From Halobacillus amylolyticus (GTDB taxonomy: Bacteria > Bacillota > Bacilli > Bacillales > Halobacillaceae): a stretch of 64,000 bases of DNA. The position numbers and the translations under genes were made by a program. The DNA lies in assembly GCF_022921115.1 (NCBI RefSeq), contig NZ_CP095075.1, positions 1,054,001-1,118,000 of the forward strand. The letters run 5' to 3'. This document shows positions 19,949 to 28,356 of this stretch, in pieces. The first letter of the stretch is position 1; the number at the start of each line of letters is the position of its first letter. The notes under the pieces were generated by a model. That model did not search any database. It was given only the letters and a program-made list of their open reading frames with translations, and was not told where the DNA came from.

Positions 19949-20401
19949 TTATTTTTGGTTAACACCCAGCACGCGGTTCACACGTTTGCGAAGCATTTTC
20001 ATGCCGCCTCCGCCTGCTTGGAAGTGCCGCAGATTGCCTTCTTCATCAAATACGTAATAAGCTGGTACATATTGGTTTTCAAACGCATCTGTTAGGGCAT
20101 GCTGGTTATCTACATAAATAGGCTGTGTGATGCCGTGCTCCTCAGCCACCTCTTTAATTTGTTCAAGATCTAAATCTTTCTCTGAACGTGGCATGTGAAC
20201 AGCAACGACATTTAAATCATCACTATATTCATCCCTAAACTCGTTCACATTTGGCATGGCTTCTTTACATAAACCGCAGCTCACAGACCAAAAGTGAATA
20301 AGTGTGGGTTTATCGCCAGTTAAGTTTTCTTTCGTTAAAGCATCACTGTTTAACCATTGTGTAGCTTCAGGAAGCTCTGGCATCGGTGTTCTTAAACGCA
20401 T
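19949..20401 (-). CDS. ykuV: Thiol-disulfide oxidoreductase, thioredoxin-fold (YkuV)
   Basis: Cytoplasmic thioredoxin-like protein of the TlpA/ResA group. 150 residues without signal peptide; the active site is SVSCGLCKEAMP (Cys42 and Cys45), followed by the typical VPAYYVFD cis-proline segment (about 113). Nearly colinear with B. subtilis YkuV, a redox-active protein of unknown physiological partner. GGAGG lies eight bases before the ATG. It lies near the peroxiredoxin ykuU, with a MITE-like repeat between them; a role in recycling peroxiredoxin or other thiols is an inference. Confidence 0.9.
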   Translation of the reverse strand: MRLRTPMPELPEATQWLNSDALTKENLTGDKPTLIHFWSVSCGLCKEAMPNVNEFRDEYSDDLNVVAVHMPRSEKDLDLEQIKEVAEEHGITQPIYVDNQHALTDAFENQYVPAYYVFDEEGNLRHFQAGGGGMKMLRKRVNRVLGVNQK

Positions 20402-20444
20402 TCATGACTCCTCCTTGATAACGATCTCACATTTTTAGTGTGTT

Positions 20445-20585
20445 TTCAAAAAGTTGCCAAATTAGAAGCAAGAAGATCGAGGCGGCGTAGTTTTGAGCAA
20501 CGGAACGTATGCTTAATGATACGTGAGTAGCGGAAAAACAAGCCAACGAAGAGATTCGCCTCTTATCATTTGGTGACTTTTTGAA
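20445..20585 (+). mobile_element. MITE-like dispersed repeat, copy 1 (141 bp)
   Basis: Bounded by imperfect inverted ends: TTCAAAAAGTTGCCAAATT on the left and CATTTGGTGACTTTTTGAA on the right (16 of 19 positions pair). Inside are GAGGCGGCGTAG, a small hairpin CGTATGCTTAATGATACG and AACGAAGAGATTCGCCTCTT. The ends and much of the interior recur at 46910-47110 and 53131-53322 in the same orientation. No ORF. No clear target-site duplication is seen. Confidence 0.7.
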
Positions 20586-20602
20586 CAACCTCTTTTAAAG
20601 AA

Positions 20603-20632
20603 AAAGGTCTAACACTACGGTTAGACCTTCAT
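20603..20632 (-). terminator. Terminator of ykuU
   Basis: AGGTCTAAC / GTTAGACCT stem with a six-base loop and a TTTTTCTTT tail on the minus strand. Confidence 0.85.
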
Positions 20633-20647
20633 TGTTCCATTTACAAC

Positions 20648-21190
20648 TTAAAGTGTTTCTTGACCTGGCTTCCAGTTTGCCGGGCAAAGTCCACCAGTTT
20701 GTAGTGCTTGCAGGACGCGAAGTGTTTCTTCTACGTCACGGCCGATATTATTATGGTTAACTACTTGATACTGAAGTTCACCTTCAGGGCTGATGATGAA
20801 TAGACCGCGCAGGGCAACACCTTCTTCTTCTATTAAAACACCGTAGTCTTTAGCAACTTGGTGATTTGTATCAGCAGCTAGTGAATATTCAAGATCACCT
20901 AGACCATTCTCATCACGAGAAGTATTGATCCATGCCAAGTGTGTGTGGATCGTATCTGTAGAAACACCCACTACCTCTGCATCAAGATCTTCGAATTCGT
21001 CAAAACGATCTGATAGAGAAGTGATTTCAGTTGGGCATACGAAGGTAAAGTCCATTGGATAGAAGAAAAGGACTGTCCATTTATCGTTCTTCATATTTTC
21101 TTCAAGTGAAACTTTACCAAATTCTTTGTTTGGAAGCACTGCATCCATTTCGAAGCGAGGTGCTTGTTTTGCTACCATGCGTTCTGCCAT
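20648..21190 (-). CDS. ykuU: 2-Cys peroxiredoxin (YkuU/AhpC-Prx1 class)
   Basis: Reduces hydrogen peroxide and organic hydroperoxides using thiols. 180 residues; the peroxidatic cysteine is in FYPMDFTFVCPTEI (Cys52) with the conserved Thr and Arg pattern, and the resolving cysteine is in GGLCPANW (about 169), which marks a typical 2-Cys enzyme. Monocistronic: strong promoter upstream and terminator downstream. A PerR-like box overlaps its -35 region, consistent with peroxide control, but that is inference. Confidence 0.95.
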   Translation of the reverse strand: MAERMVAKQAPRFEMDAVLPNKEFGKVSLEENMKNDKWTVLFFYPMDFTFVCPTEITSLSDRFDEFEDLDAEVVGVSTDTIHTHLAWINTSRDENGLGDLEYSLAADTNHQVAKDYGVLIEEEGVALRGLFIISPEGELQYQVVNHNNIGRDVEETLRVLQALQTGGLCPANWKPGQETL

Positions 21191-21256
21191 TTAAAAATCC
21201 CTCCAAATATTTTATACATCGGTTCGTTATGCTTCATACTTTTGAGCACACATTAT

Positions 21257-21285
21257 AGTATAACTAGTTAGTCTATTAGAGTCAA
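21257..21285 (-). promoter_or_regulatory. Sigma-A promoter of ykuU
   Basis: On the minus strand TTGACT, a 17-base spacer and TATACT: near-consensus, about 67 bases before the ykuU start codon. Confidence 0.75.
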
Positions 21286-21290
21286 TCTAA
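21276..21290. promoter_or_regulatory. Possible PerR/Fur-type box on the ykuU promoter
   Basis: TTAGAGTCAATCTAA is a near-palindrome in the 7-1-7 layout and agrees with the PerR consensus at 10 of 15 positions. It overlaps the -35 element, where a repressor would block initiation. Confidence 0.35.
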
Positions 21291-21513
21291 ACTAATAATG
21301 AGTGTAAACTAGTTTAATTCTCTTAAAAATGCACATGTACTAATAATATGTACTATACCGATTCTCATTAAACATGATTTGTTGAGGGAAGTAAACTAAT
21401 ATGCTTGTCATCACTTCGACAATATTCTTCAAAATAACATTTAATCATTGAAAAGACTTAGTATTTTCGGCTATTATAATGGGGAACATGTATGAAAGGA
21501 AAGGAGTCAATTT

Positions 21514-22359
21514 ATGAATTTGTTCGAAGAGGGATTTGAATTCAACCCTTCTGTGGTTGTCGAATGGCTAATCACAGGCGGATTGAAAATACTTATTATT
21601 TTAATCGCATTTGCGATCCTGAGTCCACTTGGGAAAAAAGCAATTAGTGTTGCCATTAACCGAATGGGTAAACAACGCAAGCTATCTGAACCACGCACGA
21701 AAACTTTGGAGAAAATTTCCGTCAATTTATTTGGCTACGTATTACTGTTTGTTTTAATCGTTATGTTATTAAGCGCCATCAACATTAATATTGGACCGCT
21801 TCTCGCTGGAGCGGGTATTGTAGGCCTTGCAATTGGATTTGGGGCTCAAGGGCTAGTCTCAGATATCGTCACAGGTTTTTTCATTTTACTTGAGCGTCAA
21901 ATTGAAGTGGATGATTATGTGACCGCTGGAGGTTATGACGGTATTGTTGAAGAAGTAGGTATTCGCACGACTAAACTTAGAGGCTTTGATGGCACACTTC
22001 ACTATATACCAAACCGTAATATCGCTGGAGTAAGTAACCATTCACGAGGAAACATGCGCGCACTCGTTGATATTGGTATCGGTTATGAAGACAACATTGA
22101 TGAAGCCCTCGAAGTTCTTACAAAAGTAGCTGAGGATTTCGCTGAAGACCCACGCTTTAAAGAAGGGCCAAGCGTTCTTGGTGTACAAAGCATTGGAGCT
22201 TCTGATATTGTCATCCGAATTCTCGGTAAGACGGCAAACATGGAACAGTGGGGTGTCGAGCGTGATATGAGAAAAGCAATTAAGGAAGCACTAGATACAG
22301 CAGGCATCGACATACCATATCCTCATCAAGTAAACGTTGATAAACAAAAAGCAAATTAA
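21514..22359 (+). CDS. ykuT: Small-conductance mechanosensitive channel (MscS family, YkuT)
   Basis: Tension-gated pore that releases solutes on hypo-osmotic shock, relevant in a halotolerant cell. 281 residues: three N-terminal helices, with the glycine/alanine-rich pore helix GAGIVGLAIGFGAQGLVSD (about 92-110), then the beta domain LLERQIEVDDYV and a C-terminal cytoplasmic vestibule. AAAGGAAAGGAG lies before the ATG; a TATAAT is at 21476-21481. Adjacent genes (ykuS, ykuR, ykuU) are as in B. subtilis. Confidence 0.94.
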   Translation: MNLFEEGFEFNPSVVVEWLITGGLKILIILIAFAILSPLGKKAISVAINRMGKQRKLSEPRTKTLEKISVNLFGYVLLFVLIVMLLSAININIGPLLAGAGIVGLAIGFGAQGLVSDIVTGFFILLERQIEVDDYVTAGGYDGIVEEVGIRTTKLRGFDGTLHYIPNRNIAGVSNHSRGNMRALVDIGIGYEDNIDEALEVLTKVAEDFAEDPRFKEGPSVLGVQSIGASDIVIRILGKTANMEQWGVERDMRKAIKEALDTAGIDIPYPHQVNVDKQKAN

Positions 22360-22360
22360 A

Positions 22361-22398
22361 GAAAATCCCGGACTGTTTAGCAGTCCGGGATTTTCTTA
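22361..22398. terminator. Terminator between ykuT and ykuS (likely both directions)
   Basis: Perfect 15-bp stem GAAAATCCCGGACTG / CAGTCCGGGATTTTC with a five-base loop. Confidence 0.9.
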
Positions 22399-22436
22399 TA
22401 CTAAGGAAACACAATAATAAGCTTCTCAGTCGATAA

Positions 22437-22679
22437 TCAAGAAAAACAATTATCGACTTCCTGGCAAACCTCATCTGCGGTCCTTCCGTGAGCGTTGATA
22501 ACCACTCCGTTTGTAACTGCGTCCTGCATCCCCATTACATCACGGTCCTGTCCAGAAATGACACAACAGTCACAACCTTGTGCATCCTGATTGTTTTGCA
22601 ATGTGACAAGGTCATATCCTTTTTGTTGAAGTGCTGAACGAATATCGCTCAAATTTTCCTCAATCGCTACTTTTTTCAC
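22437..22679 (-). CDS. ykuS: UPF0180 family protein YkuS
   Basis: Small protein of unknown function conserved in Bacillales. The 80 residues begin KKVAIEENLSDIRSALQQKG, contain a paired cysteine site GCDCCVISGQD (about residues 38-48) and end TADEVCQEVDN. The GTG at 22679 is chosen because GAGGAGG lies six bases before it; an ATG nine codons upstream lacks one. Size matches B. subtilis YkuS (81). The closely spaced cysteines could bind metal or be redox-active, which is my inference. Confidence 0.88.
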   Translation of the reverse strand: MKKVAIEENLSDIRSALQQKGYDLVTLQNNQDAQGCDCCVISGQDRDVMGMQDAVTNGVVINAHGRTADEVCQEVDNCFS

Positions 22680-22747
22680 GTGAAGTCCTCCTCGTTTAAG
22701 ATTCACGTGGTTATTATTGCCAGAAAAGCCTCAAGTATGCATATGAA

Positions 22748-23866
22748 TTAGAGTTCCCGCAGACCTTTCACAACAAGTTTGGCCCCGATAGATAGGGCTT
22801 CTTCCTTTGGCGATAAACGTGAAGTATGAAGCCCCGATTGTGAGTCTACACCAAGCCAAAACATAAATCCGGGAATTTCTTTTAGCATATAGCCAAAATC
22901 TTCTCCCGTCATCGCTGCAGATGCTTCTTGATAGGTAACATTTAAGCCCTTAGTCAGATTAGCAAATTTCTGTACGTAGTCAGCATGATTGTTTACTTGA
23001 TAGTAGTTTGAACCATAATCAATCGATGCGCTGCAATCATGCGCCAGCTCAATGCCTTGGACAATTTTCTCTATTTCTGCTTTCACTCGATCCATGGCTT
23101 CTGGTGACATCGTTCGAATCGTCCCCTCGAGCCTTGCTTGTTCAGCCACAATATTTTGCACAGTGCCGCCGGCAATTTTTCCAACGGTAATCACAGCACT
23201 ATCGAGCGGATCTACTCTTCTTGCAACAATTTGTTGAAGTTGGGTCACGAGGAAACTTGCCGCAACGACCATATCTTTCGTTAGGTGCGGATAGGCAGCA
23301 TGGCCACCTTTTCCCGTTAGATCAATAAATAATTCGCTTGTATTCGCAAAAAGCAAGCCCGCCCTTGATGAGACAACACCGACAGGAAGCTCCGGAGCAA
23401 TATGAAGGGCAAAAATACAATCTGGTTTAAAACGGTACATAGCTTCAGAGCGAAGCATCGGCTCCGCACCGCCCGGCCCTTCTTCAGCTGGTTGAAAAAT
23501 AAATACTACGTGATTGCTTGCAGGCTCATTAGCTAAGGATTCTAAGGCAGCAAGGGCTATCGTCATATGGAAATCATGTCCGCATGCATGCATTTGACCC
23601 TCATGAGTAGAAGCGTACTCATAGCCTGTTGCTTCGGTTAAAGGGAGTCCATCGATATCTGCCCGATACCCTATCGTTTTCTTCGGCGCTCTACCTTCCA
23701 CCTTTACAAATATACCAGTCTTCCACGTTTCCACAGTTAAATGATCCTGTGGCAATTCTTTTATAAATTCTAATAAATAGCTATGAGTTTTATACTCCTC
23801 AAATCCAAGCTCCGGAATTCGGTGCAGGTCTCTGCGTATGTGAATCAGTTCTTTTTCTTCCAACAT
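22748..23866 (-). CDS. ykuR: N-acetyldiaminopimelate deacetylase (YkuR, M20 family)
   Basis: Hydrolyses N-acetyl-LL-diaminopimelate to LL-diaminopimelate in the acetylase branch of lysine/peptidoglycan precursor synthesis. 372 residues of the M20D amidohydrolase fold: ADIDGLPL (about 70), the metal motif [10 protein letters not shown] (about 95), PAEEGPGG (about 128) and a second metal histidine in [13 protein letters not shown] near the C terminus. It follows dapH, separated by a strong hairpin. The aminotransferase of this branch (patA) is at 34303-35451. Confidence 0.93.
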   Translation of the reverse strand: MLEEKELIHIRRDLHRIPELGFEEYKTHSYLLEFIKELPQDHLTVETWKTGIFVKVEGRAPKKTIGYRADIDGLPLTEATGYEYASTHEGQMHACGHDFHMTIALAALESLANEPASNHVVFIFQPAEEGPGGAEPMLRSEAMYRFKPDCIFALHIAPELPVGVVSSRAGLLFANTSELFIDLTGKGGHAAYPHLTKDMVVAASFLVTQLQQIVARRVDPLDSAVITVGKIAGGTVQNIVAEQARLEGTIRTMSPEAMDRVKAEIEKIVQGIELAHDCSASIDYGSNYYQVNNHADYVQKFANLTKGLNVTYQEASAAMTGEDFGYMLKEIPGFMFWLGVDSQSGLHTSRLSPKEEALSIGAKLVVKGLREL

Positions 23867-23890
23867 AATTTCTTCCTCCTATTGATAAGA

Positions 23891-23918
23891 AAGACCTTGC
23901 TCGATAAGCAAGGTCTTA
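23891..23918 (-). terminator. Hairpin between dapH and ykuR
   Basis: Perfect 11-bp stem AAGACCTTGCT / AGCAAGGTCTT. The tail on the minus strand (TTTCTTATC) is only moderately T-rich, so it may attenuate rather than end transcription before ykuR. Confidence 0.6.
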
Positions 23919-23925
23919 AGAAAAA

Positions 23926-24645
23926 TTAATTATCTAGTTTTCTGAGTTCTTTCTTAATCTCTGTCTTAGATTTTGTTTGATCATCGATTTTCTTAATAAC
24001 TTTAGCTGGAGTTCCTGCCACAACCGTATTCGGTGGCACGTCTTCTGTCACGATTGCACCTGCAGCAACAACAGAACCTTTTCCGACTGTTACCCCTTCA
24101 AGCACAACTGCATTTGCCCCAATGACTACTTCGTCCTCAATAACTACAGGCTTTGCAGAAGGCGGTTCAATCACACCAGCCAGTACAGCCCCAGCACCGA
24201 TGTGGCAATCCTTTCCTACTGTAGCTCGTCCACCTAGTACAACGTTCATATCGATCATCGTGCCTTCCCCAACAACAGAACCAATGTTGATGGATGCACC
24301 AATCATAATAATAGCGCCATCACCGATTTCTACCTGGTCGCGGATAACTGCACCGGGCTCAATGCGGGCGTTAACCTTTTTCGTGTCGAGCAACGGAATC
24401 GCTGAATTTCGGCGATCACTTTCAAGCACATAATCTTCAATTTGTGAGTTGTACTTTTCAAGGAGAGGTTCAATTACCTTCCATTCACCGAAAAGAACGC
24501 CCAACTCTCCCATAATAAAATCCTTTACATCCTGACCAAAGTCAATGCTGGAAAGGTCCTTACCTTTTACATATACTTTAACAGGTGTAGATTTTTCACT
24601 ATTTGAAATAAATGAGATAATCTCATTTGCATCCATTTGTTTCAT
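23926..24645 (-). CDS. dapH: Tetrahydrodipicolinate N-acetyltransferase
   Basis: Acetylates tetrahydrodipicolinate with acetyl-CoA, first step of the acetylase branch to meso-DAP and lysine. The start at 24645 follows AAGGAGG by six bases and gives 239 residues, like B. subtilis DapH (236); an ATG 23 codons upstream has no support. The N-terminal domain is followed (about 90-200) by left-handed beta-helix hexapeptide repeats such as [20 protein letters not shown] and [16 protein letters not shown]. Forms trimers in the family. Confidence 0.95.
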   Translation of the reverse strand: MKQMDANEIISFISNSEKSTPVKVYVKGKDLSSIDFGQDVKDFIMGELGVLFGEWKVIEPLLEKYNSQIEDYVLESDRRNSAIPLLDTKKVNARIEPGAVIRDQVEIGDGAIIMIGASINIGSVVGEGTMIDMNVVLGGRATVGKDCHIGAGAVLAGVIEPPSAKPVVIEDEVVIGANAVVLEGVTVGKGSVVAAGAIVTEDVPPNTVVAGTPAKVIKKIDDQTKSKTEIKKELRKLDN

Positions 24646-24719
24646 ATGTATCCTCCTTAAAACGTAGTTGCATATCTCACTCTTTACTTTATCAAAGCAC
24701 TTTACCCGTGACAAGAATT

Positions 24720-26150
24720 TTACGTTTGTTTTCCTTTAGGTAACCGTAAAATAAGGAAAAAGCTTATGATTGCAAGTATCAGCAATCCGGTATAAACAAG
24801 CTGCAGACCTGATGTCAGTCCATCCTTTAGCACATGAAGAGCCTGCTCCCCCAACTGTTCTCTTCCTTCTTCATTCAATAGTAAATTGGTCGAATCAACG
24901 GAAAACTTATGATCTAAATTAGATTCAGAAAGGGCTGTTTGTATTCTATTGTTCAGCAACCCGCCTAAGAGGGCAGCTCCCACTGCGCTTCCTAGTGTCC
25001 TCATAAACATATTGGTAGCTGTGGCTATTCCACGCATCTCCCAGTTCACAGCATTTTGAATCGATACAATAAACGATGTGGTTGAAAGCCCCATGCCAAT
25101 ACCGATGAATAACGATCCTGTTGCAGCAAAGACAGGACCGCGTTCGGGTGATAACAGTGAGAAAATCCCGCCACCCATAATTAATGATAAGCCACCGAGA
25201 ATGGAAGTCGTTCTAAATCCGATTGTCAATATGAGTCTTCCCGCTAGTGTGGAAGCGATCGGCCAGCCTATCGACATCGTCGTTAAAGTAAAACCAGCAA
25301 CTGTTGCTGACCTTTCCATCACCCCTTGAACAAAGGTCGGTAAATAACTCGATACCCCCATTAAGATCATACCTGAAGTTAAAGAAGTTAAGTTCGCATA
25401 TTTAATCGAACGTATCCGCCATATTTTAAAAGGCATCATCGGGGAGGCAGCGCCCCGTTCATGCATCAAAAAGGTGACAAAACTGAACATAGTTAAGCTG
25501 ATCAGTATGCCCATTTCCCACGATATCCAGGATACACCGACACCGCCTTCAACTAAAATAAACATAAATAAACTTACAGCAATCGTGACTAACAGAGACC
25601 CTTTTAAATCAACCGCTTGTTTTTCATTAGAACTCTCTTCTTTAAAAAATAGAACAATTCCTATAATCGCGAGTAGTCCCAGAGGAATATTCATCCAGAA
25701 TACATAAGGCCAACTTAATACATCAACAAAAAAACCACCTAATAGCGGACCTGATACAGCTGAGATCCCCCAAACACTCGACAAATAGCCTTGAATTTTA
25801 GCACGTTCTTCTTTAGTATAAATATCCCCAACAATGGTCGTTGCAATCGGCATCAGTGCCCCAGCACCAATTCCCTGAATTAATCGTGCTGCAATTAAAA
25901 ATAACATCGTTTGCGACAAAGCAGCCATGGTGGACCCGACTAGAAATAAACTGATGCCAATTAAAAAGATTGGCTTTCGACCAACAATATCAGCCAGCCT
26001 GCCAAACAACAGAACCGTAGCGGCGTTGGTTAATAAATAAGCGGAGAACACCCAGCTATAAAGACTAAATCCACCTAAATCAGCTACAATGCTGGGCATT
26101 GCGGTGGAAACGATCGTTGCTTCGATAGCCGCCAGAAACATGGCAAGCAT
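24720..26150 (-). CDS. MFS drug exporter, DHA2 (14-helix) type; start codon in doubt
   Basis: Proton-driven multidrug pump of the DHA2 type. The frame shows about 14 hydrophobic helices, the motif [13 protein letters not shown] (motif A, about residue 50), and the helix 5 segment [12 protein letters not shown]. Coordinates use the first ATG, but recognisable N-terminal sequence (SVQKLYKRQKRGLVLASI) continues 20 codons further upstream with no ATG, GTG or TTG. An ATC at 26208-26210 sits five bases after AGGGTGAT, exactly where a start codon is expected, so the gene may use ATC or have lost its ATG by one base change. Substrate unknown. Confidence 0.85.
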   Translation of the reverse strand: MLAMFLAAIEATIVSTAMPSIVADLGGFSLYSWVFSAYLLTNAATVLLFGRLADIVGRKPIFLIGISLFLVGSTMAALSQTMLFLIAARLIQGIGAGALMPIATTIVGDIYTKEERAKIQGYLSSVWGISAVSGPLLGGFFVDVLSWPYVFWMNIPLGLLAIIGIVLFFKEESSNEKQAVDLKGSLLVTIAVSLFMFILVEGGVGVSWISWEMGILISLTMFSFVTFLMHERGAASPMMPFKIWRIRSIKYANLTSLTSGMILMGVSSYLPTFVQGVMERSATVAGFTLTTMSIGWPIASTLAGRLILTIGFRTTSILGGLSLIMGGGIFSLLSPERGPVFAATGSLFIGIGMGLSTTSFIVSIQNAVNWEMRGIATATNMFMRTLGSAVGAALLGGLLNNRIQTALSESNLDHKFSVDSTNLLLNEEGREQLGEQALHVLKDGLTSGLQLVYTGLLILAIISFFLILRLPKGKQT

Positions 26151-26288
26151 AATTGATGCTAATACAAGCCCACGTTTTTGCCTTTTATAAAGTTTCTGAA
26201 CCGACTCGATAAGCTATCACCCTTTTTGCAAAGAGAAGACGCCTTCAAGAGGCGCCACCTTTCATTCACTATATTTCTGTCGTTTCGT

Positions 26289-26738
26289 TTATACTCGCTT
26301 CAATGTTTCATGATAGTGTTTGCTAAACTGTTTTAAAATAGTTCTTCTCGTTACAATCCCATCAAATTCATCGTCGTCGTTAGTCACGCAAACAAATGGA
26401 TGATCGATGAGTTTGTGTAACGCATCAATCATTGTATGGGTTTGCTTCAGGCAAGGAACATCCGTGTCGACAACTTCACCTACTGACATATCATTTAATC
26501 GATTCAATTCAAATTGTTCCATCCCAAGAGTCTCTTCAAGAATGATTGTTTTGCTAATAACCCCCTGAAATTTATACATTGGGTCTACGACGGGTACGGC
26601 AGAGTAACCGCTTTTGACTAATACCAGTAAAGCGTGGTCTAAAGGATTTCCAATTTGTACATGGGCTACTTTTTCTGCTGGGATCATTAGTTCTTCAACC
26701 AGCGGGATTTCAAGTTTTTTACTTTGTACACTTACCAT
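26289..26738 (-). CDS. ykuL: CBS-domain pair protein YkuL
   Basis: Two tandem CBS domains (about residues 10-65 and 75-145) and nothing else; such domains bind adenine nucleotides or c-di-AMP. SGYSAVPVVD and HPFVCVTNDDDEFDGIVTRR are the typical beta-alpha-beta turns. Three start codons lie in a row; the ATG at 26738 is eight bases from AGAGGAG and is preferred, giving 149 residues (B. subtilis YkuL 147). DarB-type c-di-AMP sensing has been described for B. subtilis YkuL, linking it to potassium and stringent control. Confidence 0.92.
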   Translation of the reverse strand: MVSVQSKKLEIPLVEELMIPAEKVAHVQIGNPLDHALLVLVKSGYSAVPVVDPMYKFQGVISKTIILEETLGMEQFELNRLNDMSVGEVVDTDVPCLKQTHTMIDALHKLIDHPFVCVTNDDDEFDGIVTRRTILKQFSKHYHETLKRV

Positions 26739-26994
26739 CATCAACACTCCTCTCTAACATACAATTGAAGGAGCAAAAAAGAAACGCTGACACGCATTTA
26801 ATGTTAGTTTAACATAGATTCACACCGCAAACGAATCGCAATTTTCGACATTCACCAACCATAGATGATGACTCGTTTCAGCCTATAATACACCTAATTG
26901 ATCTAAGCATAACCCGATAACATGATTTCCTTTATAAAATGGATTGAAAGACTTATACTAAGAGAAATGACCATAGATAGGACTGAATAAATTT

Positions 26995-27630
26995 ATGGAC
27001 ACACACACTTTTTCAAAACGTGAAGAAATTGCTAATGCTGTTACTCATGGGATTGGTGCGATACTAAGTGTTGCTATGCTCGTTTTATTAATTGTATTTG
27101 CAAGCTTAGGTGGGAATGCGTGGGAGATTGTTTCGGTGACCATTTATGGGGTTACGATGCTAACTTTATATGTCTCCTCAACACTTGTCCATAGTTTCCC
27201 ACCGGGTAAATTTAAAGATCTTTTCGAAATCTTTGACCACTCAGCTATTTACTTATTTATAGCAGGAACTTATACGCCTCTTCTGCTAGTCCCATTACGA
27301 GGTACCCTTGGATGGACGTTGTTCGGAATTGTCTGGGGAACCGCGATTTTGGGGATTATTTTTAAAATCTTCTTCGTAAAGCGATTTGTTGTGTTATCCA
27401 CTGTTTTTTACGTTCTCATGGGGTGGTTGATCGTTCTTGCCTGGGAACCCTTAACAATGGAAATGCAAACGGCAGGCATCCTCTTTTTAGTTTTCGGTGG
27501 AATTTTGTATTCTGTAGGTGCGATATTTTATGTTTGGAGAGGCTTTACTTATCACCATATGGTTTGGCATTTACTTGTTCTCAGCGGATCGATCCTTCAT
27601 TTCTTCACCGTGTTTTTCTATATTATCTAA
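26995..27630 (+). CDS. Hemolysin III/PAQR-family membrane protein
   Basis: Seven-helix membrane protein of the hemolysin III/YqfA (TrhA) group, implicated in membrane homeostasis in other bacteria. 211 residues; conserved family features are NAVTHGIGA (about 15), SSTLVHSFPPG (about 60), FDHSAIYLFIAGTYTP (about 81) and the C-terminal HMVWHLLVLSGSILHFF, whose histidines, with His in STLVH and Asp in FDHS, form the predicted metal site. Only a weak ribosome binding site is visible. Single gene. Confidence 0.9.
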   Translation: MDTHTFSKREEIANAVTHGIGAILSVAMLVLLIVFASLGGNAWEIVSVTIYGVTMLTLYVSSTLVHSFPPGKFKDLFEIFDHSAIYLFIAGTYTPLLLVPLRGTLGWTLFGIVWGTAILGIIFKIFFVKRFVVLSTVFYVLMGWLIVLAWEPLTMEMQTAGILFLVFGGILYSVGAIFYVWRGFTYHHMVWHLLVLSGSILHFFTVFFYII

Positions 27631-28028
27631 GGAAACCTGATAGACACGACAATGGGGTACCGTCCTGGGCACTTGTGTTTGCCCCATCTATAATCGAAAC
27701 AAACTATAATACTGATTTAAGTAAACTCACTATATACTGGAATACTAAGTGCAGGAATAATGGGAATGTGGTTATCGAATTAAAAGTCGTTATCTGGAAT
27801 AAAGGTTAAGAACGGTGACAGGGGTCAGTGGAACGACTCACCATCATTGATAGGAACGAAACCGTAACTAGTAGGGGACGTACATGTTATAAGCCGTCAC
27901 TACTATAAGTCGTGCGTATAACAGCTAAGAACGTTTAGCTAAACGTTAAGGATGTACACGTGAAAATGCACACCAATGATTGCGGAAATGGAAGACTTAT
28001 AACAAGGGTGTCCAGGAGTCACTTATCA
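27631..28028. other. Gene-free stretch with an 18-bp perfect palindrome
   Basis: No ORF with a ribosome binding site. It holds AACGTTTAGCTAAACGTT at 27930-27947 and a TGGGG/CCCCA inverted repeat near 27652-27686. Base composition and lack of coding signal suggest decayed sequence. Confidence 0.4.
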
Positions 28029-28213
28029 CGATCTTTCACGAACATCCATTTCTATTAAAAGTACGTTCTCCTCTTTATCACTAGCGATCTGCTCTCTTAC
28101 CTGCGCTCAATATTCCTGCCGGTGATCGCTGCACTTGCTCCTTCTTCAATAAACCTCTTGGCCATGTGCAGCCCCATACCACTTGAACCACCTGTGACAA
28201 TTATGACTTCATC
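28029..28213 (-). pseudogene. 5' remnant of fadH-like 2,4-dienoyl-CoA reductase (YkuF/SDR)
   Basis: Minus strand reads DEVIIVTGGSSGMGLHMAK, RFIEEGASAAITGRNIE, then in the next frame AQVREQIASDKEENVLLIEM DVRER before a stop. The TGGSSGMG-type Rossmann motif and the MDVR strand are those of YkuF/FadH. The gene has lost its start (the ATG after GGAGG reads out of frame to TAA in four codons), has an internal frameshift at about 28103, and ends after some 60 codons instead of about 250. The neighbouring ykuE (28357) supports the ykuE-ykuF assignment. Confidence 0.75.
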
Positions 28214-28356
28214 CTCCTATCCTCATACTTAAACATTCCATACAACCAAATTGAATTCCTGTTCACTTTTCTTTTTTTCACATCCAATTATTCATGAAGG
28301 TTCTAGGGTAAAAGTGGTATAATGACGAAAGTATTCAAGAAGAAAGGATCCGTGTC

